DNA from: Collimonas arenae | Lineage (GTDB): Bacteria; Pseudomonadota; Gammaproteobacteria; Burkholderiales; Burkholderiaceae_D | NCBI RefSeq assembly: GCF_000786695.1 | Contig: NZ_CP009962.1 | Coordinates: 3,844,001 to 3,908,000 of the forward strand | DNA length: 64,000 nt | Reading direction: 5' to 3' | Shown: in pieces, positions 10,769 to 20,991 of the stretch | How positions within the stretch are numbered: position 1 is the first letter of the stretch | Layout of the letters: each line of letters begins with the position of its first letter | Program-made: the position numbers and the translations under genes | Notes under the pieces: generated by a model | Database searches by the model: none | What the model was told of the DNA's origin: nothing | Seen by the model: the letters and a program-made list of their open reading frames with translations, nothing else

Positions 10769-11305
10769 TTATTTATTGAGGATTTTCAATACTTTATCGG
10801 TGATATCAATACGTGGGCTTACATACACACCGCCTTCTTGAAACACCATATCGTATTTCTCCGCTTCGGCAATCTGCTTGATAGCCTTGGTGGAACGTTC
10901 AAGAACAATCGCCAGCTCTTCATTGCGGCGTTGGTTCAAGTCTTCACGGAATTCACGCTGTTTGCGCTGAAAATCCTTGTCCAGGTCGCTCAGCTCGCGC
11001 TGACGCTTGACCCGCTCGGATTCAGAAATAACTGCCGAATCCTTGTCCAGCTTATCCGCCTTGGCTTTCAAGGTCGCAGCTTGATCCTGCAGATCCTTGT
11101 CGCGCTTGGAAAACTCGGCTTCAATCTTGACTTGCGCCGCCTTGGCCGGATTAGCTTCGCGCAAAATGCGTTCGCTGCTGACGAATGCTATTTTCGAGCC
11201 TTCATCCGCATGCGCCTGCGCTACCGACAATGCCGACAAAAAGCACACCGCCAATACACTGGCCGATGTTGATGACGTAAATGATTTAATTAGAGATTTC
11301 AACAC
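10769..11305 (-). CDS. skp: OmpH/Skp-family periplasmic chaperone
   Basis: A periplasmic holdase that keeps nascent outer-membrane proteins unfolded until the BAM complex accepts them. The N-terminus has a hydrophobic signal sequence ending at about AQAHA. The mature part starts KIAFVSSERILREANPA and is rich in charged heptads (coiled-coil tentacles), ending with a YDMVFQEGGVYVSPRIDITD block typical of OmpH. I chose the GTG at 11305 because CGGAG lies just upstream at proper spacing, giving 178 residues. A longer frame to 11338 lacks a ribosome-binding site. Confidence 0.92.
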   Translation of the reverse strand: MLKSLIKSFTSSTSASVLAVCFLSALSVAQAHADEGSKIAFVSSERILREANPAKAAQVKIEAEFSKRDKDLQDQAATLKAKADKLDKDSAVISESERVKRQRELSDLDKDFQRKQREFREDLNQRRNEELAIVLERSTKAIKQIAEAEKYDMVFQEGGVYVSPRIDITDKVLKILNK

Positions 11306-11385
11306 TATTCTCCGTAGTTCAAATGATACAACTTGCACATTATGCCACTCTTGCCGGAATCTGCACGGAGCAAACCCCAGCGAGC

Positions 11386-13782
11386 TTAGAAGCCTGTACC
11401 CAACTGGAACTGGAATGACTGGGTCTTGTCGGTCGGCTTGGCGTTCAAAGGATGGCCGTAACTGATCTTCAAAGGACCGATAGGCGACACCCAGCTCAAA
11501 CCCAGACCGGTAGAGTAACGCAACTCGCTCAACTGCATCGGCGCCTTGTCTGCATAAACCTGGCCACCGTCCAGGAAGGTAAACCAGCGCAAGGTGCGGT
11601 CACTGCCGGAGCCTGGGAACGGGAATTGCAATTCCATGTTGCCAAACAAGCGCGAGGCGCCACCCATCGAGTCGCCGTACTGGTCGACGTTGGTGCCAAC
11701 GCCCAGGGTCGAACCCTCAAAGCCGCGCACGGTGCCGATGCCACCCGCGTAGTAGTTTTTGAACACAGGATACGGCTTGCCGCCGATACCGCGGCCATAG
11801 TCGATTTCACCGTTCAAGGCCAGCGTTGCCGCATTGCCCCAGAATGGCTGGAAGTACTGGTGCTGATAGCTTGCGCGATAGTAGCGCAAGGTACCAACGG
11901 CAGATACTTCAAGGCTGGCACGCTGGTAACGTCCCTTGGTAGGCACCAGTGCGCTGTCGCGGCTATCGCGCTGCCAGGCTGCGGTTAGCGGGAAACTGTT
12001 GGTAGTTGCCGTCGCCGGATTTTGCAAAATGTTATAGCTGGCGCCGTTAGGCAGGGTCTGGCCGCTTGGCACCAGGACGCCGTTACCGAAATCGCTGACA
12101 TACTGCTGATACAGCAATGGGCTAGACGCGTCGGCCTGAACGTTGGTGTTCTCCACGCCTACGCCGAAAAATACCGTATCCAGCTCAGAAAACGGTACGC
12201 CGAACTTGATGTCGCTACCGATGGTTCGCACCTTGTAGTCACCAGTCGTGTACGGTGACGGACGCACAGTACGATAGTACAGGTCATAGGTACGACTGAT
12301 ACCGTCGTCGGTAAAGTAAGGATTGGTCTGGGACAGCGCGATCACCCGCGAGTAGCTGCTGGTATTGATATCGAGACCAATGGTGTTGCCGCTACCGAAA
12401 GCATTCTGCTGCTGGATCGAACCGGACAGGCTCAGTTTATCTGTCTGCGAGAAACCGGCGCCGACCTGGATATTACCGGTAGGCTTTTCAGTGACCGACA
12501 TGTTAATGTCGACCTGGTCGGAGGTGTTTGGCACTTCCGGCGTTTCAATGGCGACATCCTTGAAATAGCCAAGGCGATCAACGCGATCACGCGACAACTT
12601 GATTTTCGAACCGTCGTACCAGGAATCTTCAAACTGACGGAATTCACGGCGCACCACTTCATCGCGAGTCTTCGTATTGCCGGCGACGTTGATGTGGCGT
12701 ACATAGACGCGCTTGCCTGGATCAACCAAGATGGTAAATGCCACTTCCTTGGTTTCGCGGTTCAGTTCCGGATTGGCGTTGACGTTGGCGAACGCATAGC
12801 CGAAATTGCCCAGGCGCTCGGACATCTTCTTGGTGCTGTTATTGAGTTTTTCGCCGTTGAACACATCGCCTTTTTTCAACTCCAGCAATGCCTTGAGTTC
12901 ATCTTCACGGCCAAACATCTCGCCTTCCATCTTGATGTCGGAAACCTTGTACTTCTCACCTTCGTTGATATTGACGGTGATGTAGATATCTTTCTTATCG
13001 GGTGTGATCGAGACCTGGGTCGATTCGACCTGCATCTCGATATAACCGCGATTCAGATAATACGAGCGCAGGGTTTCGATATCGGCCTGCAGTTTTTCTT
13101 TTGCATACTGGTCGGCCTTGGTGTACCAGGTGAACCAGCCTGGCGAACGCAGCTTGATCTGGTCGCGCAGATCGCCGTCGGAAAATGCCTTATTGCCGAC
13201 AAAGCGGATTTCCTTGATCCGCGAGACTTCACCCTCATCCACTGCAAACGTGACATTGACGCGATTGCGTTCGATAGGCGTGACAGTGGTCGTCACTTTC
13301 ATGCCATACAGTCCACGCGACAGGTACTGTTTCTTCAGTTCCTGCTCAGCGCGGTCAACCTGGGCCTTGTCGAAAATACGCGATTCGCCAACGCCGATTT
13401 CTTTCAGCGCCTTGGTCAGCTGGTCTTTATCGAATTCCTTGATACCGGAAAAGTCGACGCCGGCAATCGACGGCCGCTCTTCCACCATCACCACCAGCAC
13501 ATTGCCTTCAGCTTCGATCCGGACATCCTTGAAAAAGCCGGTGGCGTACAAAGCCTTGATCGCGTCGGTACCTTTTTCATCGGTGAAGGTTTCGCCGACG
13601 CGCACTGGCAGGTAGCTGAACACAGTGCCTGCCTCGGTGCGTTGAATACCTTCTATGCGAATATCCTTGACCACAAACGGCTGCACCGCCATCACTTGGC
13701 CCGAACACAGGGCAAAGGCGGCGGCAGCAATCAAACGACGGGGAAGAATCGACAAAGGGAAATGCTCGGAATGTAATTTCAT
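11386..13782 (-). CDS. bamA: outer-membrane protein assembly factor BamA
   Basis: Central subunit of the BAM machine that inserts beta-barrels into the outer membrane. A signal peptide (ending near GQVMA) precedes five POTRA domains, starting at FVVKDIRIEGIQRTE and spanning roughly residues 30-425. A 16-strand barrel follows with the VRGFEG signature in loop 6, and the protein ends in the aromatic residue F (FQLGTGF). I prefer the ATG at 13782 (798 residues); an in-frame GTG at 13818 adds only MADKDIDKKRSL, and neither has a strong ribosome-binding site. It lies between rseP and skp as in most Proteobacteria. Confidence 0.97.
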   Translation of the reverse strand: MKLHSEHFPLSILPRRLIAAAAFALCSGQVMAVQPFVVKDIRIEGIQRTEAGTVFSYLPVRVGETFTDEKGTDAIKALYATGFFKDVRIEAEGNVLVVMVEERPSIAGVDFSGIKEFDKDQLTKALKEIGVGESRIFDKAQVDRAEQELKKQYLSRGLYGMKVTTTVTPIERNRVNVTFAVDEGEVSRIKEIRFVGNKAFSDGDLRDQIKLRSPGWFTWYTKADQYAKEKLQADIETLRSYYLNRGYIEMQVESTQVSITPDKKDIYITVNINEGEKYKVSDIKMEGEMFGREDELKALLELKKGDVFNGEKLNNSTKKMSERLGNFGYAFANVNANPELNRETKEVAFTILVDPGKRVYVRHINVAGNTKTRDEVVRREFRQFEDSWYDGSKIKLSRDRVDRLGYFKDVAIETPEVPNTSDQVDINMSVTEKPTGNIQVGAGFSQTDKLSLSGSIQQQNAFGSGNTIGLDINTSSYSRVIALSQTNPYFTDDGISRTYDLYYRTVRPSPYTTGDYKVRTIGSDIKFGVPFSELDTVFFGVGVENTNVQADASSPLLYQQYVSDFGNGVLVPSGQTLPNGASYNILQNPATATTNSFPLTAAWQRDSRDSALVPTKGRYQRASLEVSAVGTLRYYRASYQHQYFQPFWGNAATLALNGEIDYGRGIGGKPYPVFKNYYAGGIGTVRGFEGSTLGVGTNVDQYGDSMGGASRLFGNMELQFPFPGSGSDRTLRWFTFLDGGQVYADKAPMQLSELRYSTGLGLSWVSPIGPLKISYGHPLNAKPTDKTQSFQFQLGTGF

Positions 13783-13852
13783 TAGCGATCGTTTTTTATC
13801 AATGTCCTTGTCCGCCACGATTGTCAGACAAGAGAGCCGAACTTAAAGGAGT

Positions 13853-15220
13853 TTAAAATAGGAGCCGAACGATGTCGTTAAACATAGCGACCATCATCAA
13901 CGTCATCAAAATACCGATGCCAGCGCGTTGTGCAATTGCACCAACCCGTTCAGGAATGGGGCGTCCGGTCAAAACTTCCAGCGAATAATACAGCAAAAGA
14001 CCACCATCTAGAACCGGAATGGGGAGCAAATTCATGACGCCCAGACTGATGCTGATAAAGGCAATAAAGCTCAAATAGCTGAAAGCGCCGATACTTGCGG
14101 TCTTGCCAGCGTAGTCTGCAATGGTGATCGGACCGGTGATATTCTTCCAGGAAAGCTCGCCGACAATCATTTTACCCAGCATTTTCAGGGTCAGAATGCT
14201 ACTGTCCCAAGTCCGTTTTGCACCTTTGACAAGCGCTTGCAGCGGCGGGCTGCTGGATAACACCATTTCCGGCATCATCGGCAATTCGACTTTAATCACG
14301 CCAATCGTTCCGCTTTTTGACGACTGCGCTTCCGGCGTGACATCCACAGTAAAATTATTGCCATTTCGCAATCCAGCAAGACTTAATAATTTGCCCGGCG
14401 AAGCGCTTACCTTGGCGATCAAGGCCGTCCCGTCGGCCACCGGCTCGCCATTGATGCTGGTGATCAGGTCGCCATCATGCAGACCAGCCTTCATAGCCGG
14501 CCCGTCGGGCAGGACCCGCCCGAGAACGGCTTTGCCCAGCGCCAGCTTAATGCCCAGCTTGCCGAGATAATCACCTTCCAAGTCCTTGGCAGCCAGGCTA
14601 TCGATCGGCAAAGTAACGGTATCCAGCAAATTGCCGCTTGCCGTGCCGGTCGTAGAACGCCGCACGTCGAGCTTGACCGGCGCTTTGTCGACTACGGCCT
14701 GTATCACTTTCCAACGCAATTCATTCCAGGTCTGGACCGGCTCGCCGTTCACAGCGGTAATCAATTCATCGCCGCGCAAACCGGCCTGATAGGCTGCAGT
14801 CTGCTCAGCCACCGCGCGGACTCGCGGCGTCGGCTCCATCTCGCCATAGCTGTAGAGACCTGCAAATAACAAAATAGCAAGAAGGAAATTCGCCAAAGGA
14901 CCGGCAGCAACAATCGCCATCCGTTTCCACACTGACTGGCTGGTAAATTCCCGCTTCATGTCTTGCGGCGATATGGCCGATACGTCTTGCTCCCGGGCAT
15001 CCAGCATCTTTACGTAGCCGCCCAATGGCAAGATGGAAACAGCCCATTCGGTCTGGTCGGGGCCGAAACGGCGTGAGTAGACAATCTTGCCCATGCCGAC
15101 CGAAAACCGCAGCACCTTGACGCCGCACAAACGCGCGACCCAATAGTGGCCAAGCTCGTGGATGATGACCAGGGAGCCGAGTGCGACAACAAATGCGAGG
15201 ATAGTTTGCAGGAAGGCCAT
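13853..15220 (-). CDS. rseP: RIP metalloprotease RseP
   Basis: Inner-membrane site-2 zinc protease that cleaves anti-sigma factors within the membrane and clears remnant signal peptides. The zinc motif HELGH is at residues 21-25 in the first membrane segment. Two PDZ domains occupy about residues 115-300 (PDZ-like GDELITAVNGEPV and GDLITSINGEPV). The second catalytic motif, NLLPIPVLDGG, lies in the third membrane segment. The 455-residue length is normal. It is encoded between dxr and bamA, the usual arrangement. Confidence 0.97.
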   Translation of the reverse strand: MAFLQTILAFVVALGSLVIIHELGHYWVARLCGVKVLRFSVGMGKIVYSRRFGPDQTEWAVSILPLGGYVKMLDAREQDVSAISPQDMKREFTSQSVWKRMAIVAAGPLANFLLAILLFAGLYSYGEMEPTPRVRAVAEQTAAYQAGLRGDELITAVNGEPVQTWNELRWKVIQAVVDKAPVKLDVRRSTTGTASGNLLDTVTLPIDSLAAKDLEGDYLGKLGIKLALGKAVLGRVLPDGPAMKAGLHDGDLITSINGEPVADGTALIAKVSASPGKLLSLAGLRNGNNFTVDVTPEAQSSKSGTIGVIKVELPMMPEMVLSSSPPLQALVKGAKRTWDSSILTLKMLGKMIVGELSWKNITGPITIADYAGKTASIGAFSYLSFIAFISISLGVMNLLPIPVLDGGLLLYYSLEVLTGRPIPERVGAIAQRAGIGILMTLMMVAMFNDIVRLLF

Positions 15221-15258
15221 TGCCGTATGTATTTATCCGATGAGAGCGGTGAGAACGA

Positions 15259-16428
15259 TCAGGAAATCAGAGATTCGACGGTCTCGCGCGCCAGCCGGTC
15301 TTGCTCCAGCAGCATTTCAATATCCGTCACGGCGCACAGCGGCAGGCTGTCCATGGTGCGCGCTATCAACTGATCAATCATGCGAAATCCAATTTTCTCG
15401 TCCAGGAAAGCTTGGACCGCGACTTCGTTCGCGGCGTTCAATATAGTTGCGGCCGAACCACCCGCCTCTAATGCATCATACGCGAGTTTAAGGCATGGAA
15501 AACGTTGCAGGTCAGGCTTGCCGAACTGCAATTGCCCGATCATGGCCAGATCGAGCGGGCCGACGCCGGACGCGATCCGCTCCGGATAGGCCAACGCGTG
15601 AGCGATCGGGGTCCGCATATCGGGATTGCCCAATTGCGCCAGCACCGAGCCATCGACATAAGAAACCATCGAATGAATCACGCTTTGCGGATGGATCAGC
15701 ACTTCGATCTGGCTGGCCGAGGCGCCGAACAGCCAGTGCGCCTCAATCACTTCCAGCCCCTTGTTCATCATGGTGGCGGAATCGACCGAAATCTTGCGGC
15801 CCATGACCCATTTCGGATGGGCGACCGCTTCTGCCGGCGTTACTGTGTCCAAGGTATCCACCGCCCGGGTCAGGAACGGGCCACCGGACGCAGTCAACAG
15901 GATTTTTTCCACCCCAAGCGCGGACGGCTGGCGCTGATAATTATGCGGCAGACACTGGAAAATCGCATTATGCTCGCTATCAATTGGCAGCAAGACAGCG
16001 CCGCTGTGCTTAATGGCGTCAATGAACAACTGGCCTGACATGACCAACGCTTCCTTGTTCGCCAACAGTACCTTTTTGCCGGCCTTGGCTGCAGCCAATG
16101 TCGATTCGAGGCCCGCAGCGCCAACGATTGCCGCCATCACCGCATCGCACGCGTCAGCGCTAGCGACCTGACACAAGGCAGCAGCACCATACAGCACCTC
16201 GATATGCGGGGCCTCTGCATGCAATAAGCGACTCAGCTGCTGTGCCGCTGCCGCGCTGCCGACCACAGCGACCTTAGGCATGAATTTCAGACATTGTTCC
16301 GCCAACTGCTCCACGCGGCTGTGGGCGGTCAAGGCATACACCGAATAGCGTTCGGGATGGCGCGCCAGTACATCCAGCGTCGACACACCGATCGAACCGG
16401 TGGAGCCGAGAATAGTAATATTTTGCAT
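15259..16428 (-). CDS. dxr: 1-deoxy-D-xylulose-5-phosphate reductoisomerase
   Basis: Second enzyme of the MEP isoprenoid pathway, converting DXP to MEP with NADPH and a divalent metal. The N-terminus has the dinucleotide fold [15 protein letters not shown]. Other conserved blocks are [12 protein letters not shown], the metal/substrate site [23 protein letters not shown] and the [15 protein letters not shown] motif. The 389-residue length is normal. It lies 7 bases after cdsA and feeds isoprenoid units towards the uppS product encoded two genes up. Confidence 0.97.
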   Translation of the reverse strand: MQNITILGSTGSIGVSTLDVLARHPERYSVYALTAHSRVEQLAEQCLKFMPKVAVVGSAAAAQQLSRLLHAEAPHIEVLYGAAALCQVASADACDAVMAAIVGAAGLESTLAAAKAGKKVLLANKEALVMSGQLFIDAIKHSGAVLLPIDSEHNAIFQCLPHNYQRQPSALGVEKILLTASGGPFLTRAVDTLDTVTPAEAVAHPKWVMGRKISVDSATMMNKGLEVIEAHWLFGASASQIEVLIHPQSVIHSMVSYVDGSVLAQLGNPDMRTPIAHALAYPERIASGVGPLDLAMIGQLQFGKPDLQRFPCLKLAYDALEAGGSAATILNAANEVAVQAFLDEKIGFRMIDQLIARTMDSLPLCAVTDIEMLLEQDRLARETVESLIS

Positions 16429-16435
16429 ACCCGAC

Positions 16436-17260
16436 CTAAAACCAGAAACTCAATAGAGCAGCCAACGGCAGCACTGGGATCAGCGCATCGACGCGATCCA
16501 GCACACCGCCATGACCAGGCAGCAGATTGCTGCTGTCCTTGATGCCGGCACGGCGCTTGAGCATCGATTCGAACAAATCACCGGCGACGCTGGCGGCCAC
16601 AATGACCGTCATGACTGCCAGCAATCCGGCCCAGCCCCAGGTTGCAAGCAGGCGCATTGGAAAGGTATTCGCCAACGCTGGCGTCAGGCTAAAACCGGCT
16701 GTCATCAGCAGCACGAGGATCCAGCCGCCGATCGCGCCTTCCCAGGATTTTCCGGGAGATATGGACGGCGCAAGCTTGTGGCGGCCAAAGGCCTTGCCAG
16801 AAAAATAAGCCCCGATATCGGCGGCCCAGACGATCACCAGTACCGACAACAGATACAAAGGCGAATAATGAAACAATACAACAATCGCCAGGAAACAGCC
16901 GAAAATGGCGATAGCGTAGGTCGCTGCAATCAAGCGGTTGCCAAGGCTAGGCAAGGACGGCAGCCCAAGCGCCAGGGACGGCACAAAACGGAAGCACCAG
17001 ATCGCCACGCACAGTGTGAACAGCAGCCGTATATTCGGGCCGCCATCAAAATACATCACTGTCGCAAACAACACCAGCGCCGCCAGCCCCCAACCCAAGG
17101 CAACCTTAGCGGAGCCACCGAATATCCTGGCGCTCTCCCAGATCGCGGCGGCGAAAAACAGCCCCGAGACTACGGCGAACGCTGGAAAATAATTGAAATA
17201 CAAAATTGGCAGCAAAACTGCCAACAACAATAAGGCCGTGATAACACGAGTTCTTAACAT
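16436..17260 (-). CDS. cdsA: phosphatidate cytidylyltransferase
   Basis: Polytopic inner-membrane enzyme that makes CDP-diacylglycerol, the precursor of the phospholipids, from phosphatidate and CTP. At least seven hydrophobic segments are visible. The CDS signature is in the C-terminal part: [18 protein letters not shown], followed by [25 protein letters not shown]. The 274-residue length is typical. Its ATG overlaps the uppS stop by one base (TGATG), so the two genes are translationally coupled. Confidence 0.95.
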   Translation of the reverse strand: MLRTRVITALLLLAVLLPILYFNYFPAFAVVSGLFFAAAIWESARIFGGSAKVALGWGLAALVLFATVMYFDGGPNIRLLFTLCVAIWCFRFVPSLALGLPSLPSLGNRLIAATYAIAIFGCFLAIVVLFHYSPLYLLSVLVIVWAADIGAYFSGKAFGRHKLAPSISPGKSWEGAIGGWILVLLMTAGFSLTPALANTFPMRLLATWGWAGLLAVMTVIVAASVAGDLFESMLKRRAGIKDSSNLLPGHGGVLDRVDALIPVLPLAALLSFWF

Positions 17261-18042
17261 CAGGAAGCCTGTTCAAGCAGTTGCGCGCTGGTGCGTCCGA
17301 AACGCCGCTCCCGCTGCTGATAAGAAGCAATCGCCTTATCCAGCTCATCTGCGCCGAAATCAGGCCAGTAGGTATCTGTGAAGTAAAGTTCGCTGTAGGC
17401 CAGTTGCCAAAGCAGGAAATTGGAAATGCGCTGCTCGCCGCCAGTGCGGATGAACAGGTCAGGCTCCGGCGCATAGGCCATCGCCAAGTACTGCGCCAGT
17501 TCGCCTTCGGAAAACTCGCCCGCTTCTTGTCCTGTGGTTGCAGAAGTACCGCTTGCGGCGCGCGCTGCCAGCATCTTTTGCACTGCCTGCATTACGTCCC
17601 AGCGACCGCCATAGTTGGCGCAGATTGTGACCGTCATGGCCGTGTTGCCAGCGGTTTTACGCTCGGCGTTATCAATCATCTGCTGCAATTTGTCGTCAAA
17701 GCGGCTCAGATCGCCAACTACCTTCAGGCGGATGCCATTGGCGTGCATCTTGCCGACTTCGCGCTCCAGCGCCACCATGAACAAACGCATCAGCAATGAG
17801 ACTTCGTCGGCAGGCCTGCGCCAGTTCTCTGAACTGAAGGCGAACAGCGTCAGGTATTCGACGCCACGCGTGGCACAGGCTTCAACTGCCGCCCGCACTG
17901 CTTCAACGCCTTTGCCGTGACCGGCAACGCGCGGTAAAAAGCGGCTGGTAGCCCAGCGGCCATTGCCGTCCATGATAATGGCGACGTGCCGCGGTACGGT
18001 TGGGCTGGCTGGCAGCGATTGCGTGGAACTTGAATGGGCCAT
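17260..18042 (-). CDS. uppS: undecaprenyl diphosphate synthase
   Basis: Cis-prenyltransferase that elongates farnesyl diphosphate to the C55 lipid carrier for peptidoglycan and O-antigen. The signature [13 protein letters not shown] holds the catalytic Asp, and the C-terminal motifs [19 protein letters not shown] and TDTYWPDF are diagnostic. I start at the ATG at 18042 (260 residues); the frame continues upstream by 13 codons but without conserved sequence. It is followed by cdsA with a 1-bp overlap. A GC-rich hairpin separates it from frr. Confidence 0.96.
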   Translation of the reverse strand: MAHSSSTQSLPASPTVPRHVAIIMDGNGRWATSRFLPRVAGHGKGVEAVRAAVEACATRGVEYLTLFAFSSENWRRPADEVSLLMRLFMVALEREVGKMHANGIRLKVVGDLSRFDDKLQQMIDNAERKTAGNTAMTVTICANYGGRWDVMQAVQKMLAARAASGTSATTGQEAGEFSEGELAQYLAMAYAPEPDLFIRTGGEQRISNFLLWQLAYSELYFTDTYWPDFGADELDKAIASYQQRERRFGRTSAQLLEQAS

Positions 18043-18120
18043 AAATAATGAAATGAGAAAAATAGAGATAAAAGGCAGCATCTCTAGTCAACCGGGGAAA
18101 GGGCCGCTCGTATAGAGCAA

Positions 18121-18149
18121 ATCGCCGCCAGGGTAGTCCTGGCGGCGAT
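18121..18149 (-). terminator. intercistronic hairpin after frr (possible leaky terminator)
   Basis: A perfect 12-bp inverted repeat (ATCGCCGCCAGG, 5-nt loop, CCTGGCGGCGAT). On the minus strand it is followed only by TTTGCTC, a weak U-run. It lies between frr and uppS and may terminate part of the transcription or protect the frr transcript end. Confidence 0.6.
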
Positions 18150-18170
18150 CAAGCACTGTCCCGCAAAAAG

Positions 18171-18731
18171 TTAAACTGTCAGGATCTCTTTTTCTTTGTC
18201 GACCACTTGCTTGTCAATTTCTGCAACGAATTTGTCAGTCAGCTTCTGGATGTCATCCTGCGCACGGCGCTCGTCGTCTTCCGAACATTCCTTGTCCTTG
18301 ACCAGCTTCTTGAAGCTCTCATTGGCATCGCGGCGGATGTTGCGGATTGCAATTTTAGCATCCTCAGCTTCACCCTTGACCAGCTTGACCATTTCCTTGC
18401 GGCGCTCTTCCGTCAGTGCCGGCGTCGGCACCCGGACCAGTTCGCCCTGGGTCGATGGATTCAGGCCCAGATCGGATTCGCGGATCGCCTTTTCAACCAC
18501 TGCAATCATTTTCTTTTCGAACGGCTGTACACCGATGGTACGCGCATCGATCAAAGTCACGTTGGCAACCTGGCTCAAATTGGCAGGGCTGCCATAATAA
18601 TCGACCATGATATGGTCGAGAATGCCGGTATGAGCACGGCCGGTGCGTACCTTGGCTAGATCGGCGCGTAAAGTCTCGATCGACTTTTTCATTCTTTCAT
18701 CAGTGTTCTTCTTCACGTCAGCAATACTCAT
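18171..18731 (-). CDS. frr: ribosome recycling factor
   Basis: With EF-G, splits post-termination ribosomes into subunits. The 186-residue length, N-terminal helix region ([19 protein letters not shown]), hinge ([16 protein letters not shown]) and C-terminal helices ([18 protein letters not shown]) are all family-typical. The ATG at 18731 is preceded by GAGGAG. The gene follows pyrH, the universal order, but here a long imperfect palindrome sits between them just upstream of the ribosome-binding site. Confidence 0.97.
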   Translation of the reverse strand: MSIADVKKNTDERMKKSIETLRADLAKVRTGRAHTGILDHIMVDYYGSPANLSQVANVTLIDARTIGVQPFEKKMIAVVEKAIRESDLGLNPSTQGELVRVPTPALTEERRKEMVKLVKGEAEDAKIAIRNIRRDANESFKKLVKDKECSEDDERRAQDDIQKLTDKFVAEIDKQVVDKEKEILTV

Positions 18732-18760
18732 GCTGCTCTCCTCTTCTAAAACGAGTTATC

Positions 18761-18886
18761 GGGGGAGCTCTACAAACCTACTGCGCGGCCCACTGTCCGG
18801 TCTGCGATGCTCACGGTACTTTAAAGTACAGCTGCGCTTCTCGACCAAACAGTGAATCACTCGCTACGGTTTGCAGAACTCCCCCC
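18761..18886 (-). repeat. 126-bp imperfect palindrome in the pyrH-frr spacer
   Basis: Centred on the perfect 14-bp palindrome GTACTTTAAAGTAC (18816-18829). The arms pair at matching distance over most of their length: TGTCAC, CTGG, CCAAAC and GAGGGGG blocks recur in order on both sides, and the outer ends are GGGGGAGCTCTACAAACC against GGTTTGCAGAACTCCCCC. In the pyrH-frr transcript it would fold into one long hairpin immediately before the frr ribosome-binding site. The core resembles palindromic extragenic repeats common in Burkholderiales. Confidence 0.75.
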
Positions 18887-18943
18887 TTTCTTTATTAACT
18901 AAACAATATTTTCAAAGTAAACACTACGGATTACGCAAATATT

Positions 18944-19660
18944 TTATACGTGAACCAAGGTACCTTCATCTTCACCCAGGATGACGCGCTTGAGCGCACC
19001 CGGCTTGATGATCGAAAACACCTTGATTGGCAACTTCTGGTCACGGCACAGCGCAAATGCAGTGGCATCCATGACTTGCAGGTGCTTGGTGATGGCTTCG
19101 TCAAACGTGATATGCGAATAACGGGTTGCAGTTGGATCCTTGTTTGGATCTGCGCTGTAGACGCCATCGACCTTGGTCGCCTTCAAGACGATTTCCGCGC
19201 CAATCTCCGAACCGCGCAATGCCGCTGCAGTATCGGTGGTGAAAAACGGATTGCCGGTACCTGCTGCAAAAATGACAACCTTGTCTTCTTCCAGGTATTG
19301 CAACGCCTTAGGACGCACATATGGTTCTACTACCTGTTCGATGCTGATGGCCGACATCACGCGTGCAGTGAGGCCGATCTGACGCATGGCATCTGCCAGC
19401 GCCAGGGAGTTCATCACCGTCGCCAGCATTCCCATGTAATCCGCAGTAGCGCGGTCCATGCCCTGCGCGCCTGGCGCCACACCGCGGAAAATGTTGCCGC
19501 CGCCGATGACAATCGCTAGTTCTACGCCTAATTTGGCCACTTCGGCGACGTCTGCCACCATGCGTTCGATAGTTGCCCGATTGATGCCATAGGCGTCATC
19601 GCCCATCAGGGCTTCACCGGAGAGTTTCAGGAGAACACGCTTGTAAGCTGGTTTTGTCAT
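18944..19660 (-). CDS. pyrH: uridylate (UMP) kinase
   Basis: Phosphorylates UMP to UDP; a hexameric, allosterically controlled enzyme of the amino-acid-kinase fold. Conserved blocks include [13 protein letters not shown], the glycine loop [27 protein letters not shown] and the ATP site [18 protein letters not shown]. The 238-residue length is standard and the ATG start agrees with the family N-terminus. It stands between tsf and frr. UMP is thus supplied from the translation operon, as in most bacteria. Confidence 0.97.
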   Translation of the reverse strand: MTKPAYKRVLLKLSGEALMGDDAYGINRATIERMVADVAEVAKLGVELAIVIGGGNIFRGVAPGAQGMDRATADYMGMLATVMNSLALADAMRQIGLTARVMSAISIEQVVEPYVRPKALQYLEEDKVVIFAAGTGNPFFTTDTAAALRGSEIGAEIVLKATKVDGVYSADPNKDPTATRYSHITFDEAITKHLQVMDATAFALCRDQKLPIKVFSIIKPGALKRVILGEDEGTLVHV

Positions 19661-19804
19661 GGTCTGGGCCCCTTGTGGCTTTCCGATTGATATTGTGTAT
19701 GGTCACGCCTAGCTGAAGCACTGCAGCGCCATTGTCAGGCCAAACTGCAGCAAAATCTACTATCAGGCTCTTTTTTAGACTACCCGGAGCCGTTTCCTGT
19801 GTTT

Positions 19805-19828
19805 CCCCGCTCCGTTTGGGGAGCGGGG
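19805..19828. other. GC-rich hairpin upstream of pyrH
   Basis: CCCCGCTCC (19805-19813) and GGAGCGGGG (19820-19828) form a 9-bp stem with a 6-nt loop in the tsf-pyrH spacer. No U-run follows on the minus strand, so it is not an ordinary terminator. It would lie in the 5' part of a pyrH transcript or in tsf read-through RNA. Confidence 0.5.
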
Positions 19829-19881
19829 GTCCAGCAAGGCAATCCTTAGTCCATGGTCTGGGAAGAAAATTCCTCAGAGCC

Positions 19882-19905
19882 AAAAAAACGGGCCTTTCGG
19901 CCCGT
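19882..19905 (-). terminator. rho-independent terminator after tsf
   Basis: On the minus strand ACGGGCC, loop GAAA, GGCCCGT is followed by an unbroken T-run. It lies 9 bases after the tsf stop codon and would end the rpsB-tsf transcript before pyrH. Confidence 0.9.
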
Positions 19906-19913
19906 ATTCTTGC

Positions 19914-20795
19914 TTACGCCTGCTTGGCCGCAGCAGTCATCGCTGCAACTTCTGCAGCGAAGTCATCCTGCTTCTTCTCGATGCCTTCACCAACCACAAA
20001 CATGGTGAACGATTTGACGCTGGAATTGGTTGCCTTCAGCATTTGTTCAACAGTTTGCTTGTCGTTCTTGACGAAAGTCTGGTTCAGCAAGGAAACTTCC
20101 TTCAGGAATTTCTGCACGGAACCGTCGATCATCTTGGCAGCGATATCGGCAGGCTTGCCGGATTCGGCCGCCTTCAACGTCGCTACCGAACGCTCTTTTT
20201 CGATCAGTTCTGCTGGCACCTGATCCGCAGACAGGGAAACCGGCTTCATCGCAGCGATGTGCATCGCCACGTCTTTACCGACTTGGTCGTCAGCGCCGTC
20301 AAATTCAACCATCACGCCAATACGTGTGCCGTGCAGGTAGGAAACCAGCTTGGCAGTAGTATCAAAACGGGTGAAACGACGGATCGACATGTTTTCGCCG
20401 ATCAGACCGATCAACGCAGCGCGGGTTGCATCAACAGTGCTGTCGCCCAGCGGCAGAGCCGACAAGGCAGCAACATCAGCCGGATTCTTTTCCGCAACCA
20501 GTTTGGCGCAATCATTAGCCAAGGCCAGGAAAGCGTCGTTCTTGGTGACGAAGTCGGTTTCGCAGTTGACTTCCACCAGGGCGCCAACGCCGCCGGCGAT
20601 GTATGCTGCAACAACGCCTTCAGCTGTCACGCGGGAAGCAGCCTTGGAAGCCTTGCCGCCCAGTTTGACGCGCAGGATTTCTTCCGCTTTGTCCATGTCG
20701 CCGCTGGCTTCGGTCAACGCCTTCTTGCATTCCATCATTGGCGCATCAGTCTTTGCGCGCAGTTCGCCTACCATTGCTGCTGTAATTGCCGCCAT
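19914..20795 (-). CDS. tsf: translation elongation factor Ts
   Basis: Nucleotide exchange factor that recycles EF-Tu from GDP to GTP form. The N-terminal UBA-like domain ([19 protein letters not shown]) and the core block [19 protein letters not shown] carry the residues that contact EF-Tu, including the TDFV motif. The 293-residue length is typical. The ATG at 20795 has a good Shine-Dalgarno (AGGAGA). It follows rpsB in one operon, separated by an internal terminator-like hairpin. Confidence 0.97.
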   Translation of the reverse strand: MAAITAAMVGELRAKTDAPMMECKKALTEASGDMDKAEEILRVKLGGKASKAASRVTAEGVVAAYIAGGVGALVEVNCETDFVTKNDAFLALANDCAKLVAEKNPADVAALSALPLGDSTVDATRAALIGLIGENMSIRRFTRFDTTAKLVSYLHGTRIGVMVEFDGADDQVGKDVAMHIAAMKPVSLSADQVPAELIEKERSVATLKAAESGKPADIAAKMIDGSVQKFLKEVSLLNQTFVKNDKQTVEQMLKATNSSVKSFTMFVVGEGIEKKQDDFAAEVAAMTAAAKQA

Positions 20796-20928
20796 ACTAT
20801 TCTCCTAGCTCTTGGCCTGGTTCACCGATCCGGTCACTGCCTTGCAGTGCGCCCAGCGATCGGGATTCCAGCGCCATCATTCAAAATATATTCGGGTAAA
20901 AATCGGGTAATACAAATGCAGGTGATAC

Positions 20929-20958
20929 AAAAAAGGGAGCAACCTCGCCCCCTTTTTT
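20929..20958 (-). terminator. rpsB-tsf intercistronic attenuator/terminator
   Basis: On the minus strand, A6-GGGGGC, loop GAGGTT, GCTCCC-T6: a 12-bp stem with one G-T pair, ending in the T-run. It lies about 30 bases past the rpsB stop. Partial termination here would set the S2 to EF-Ts ratio, as is known for rpsB-tsf operons in other bacteria. Confidence 0.85.
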
Positions 20959-20991
20959 ATTCTGACGTATCAGAATTCAAGCTTGGAAGAC

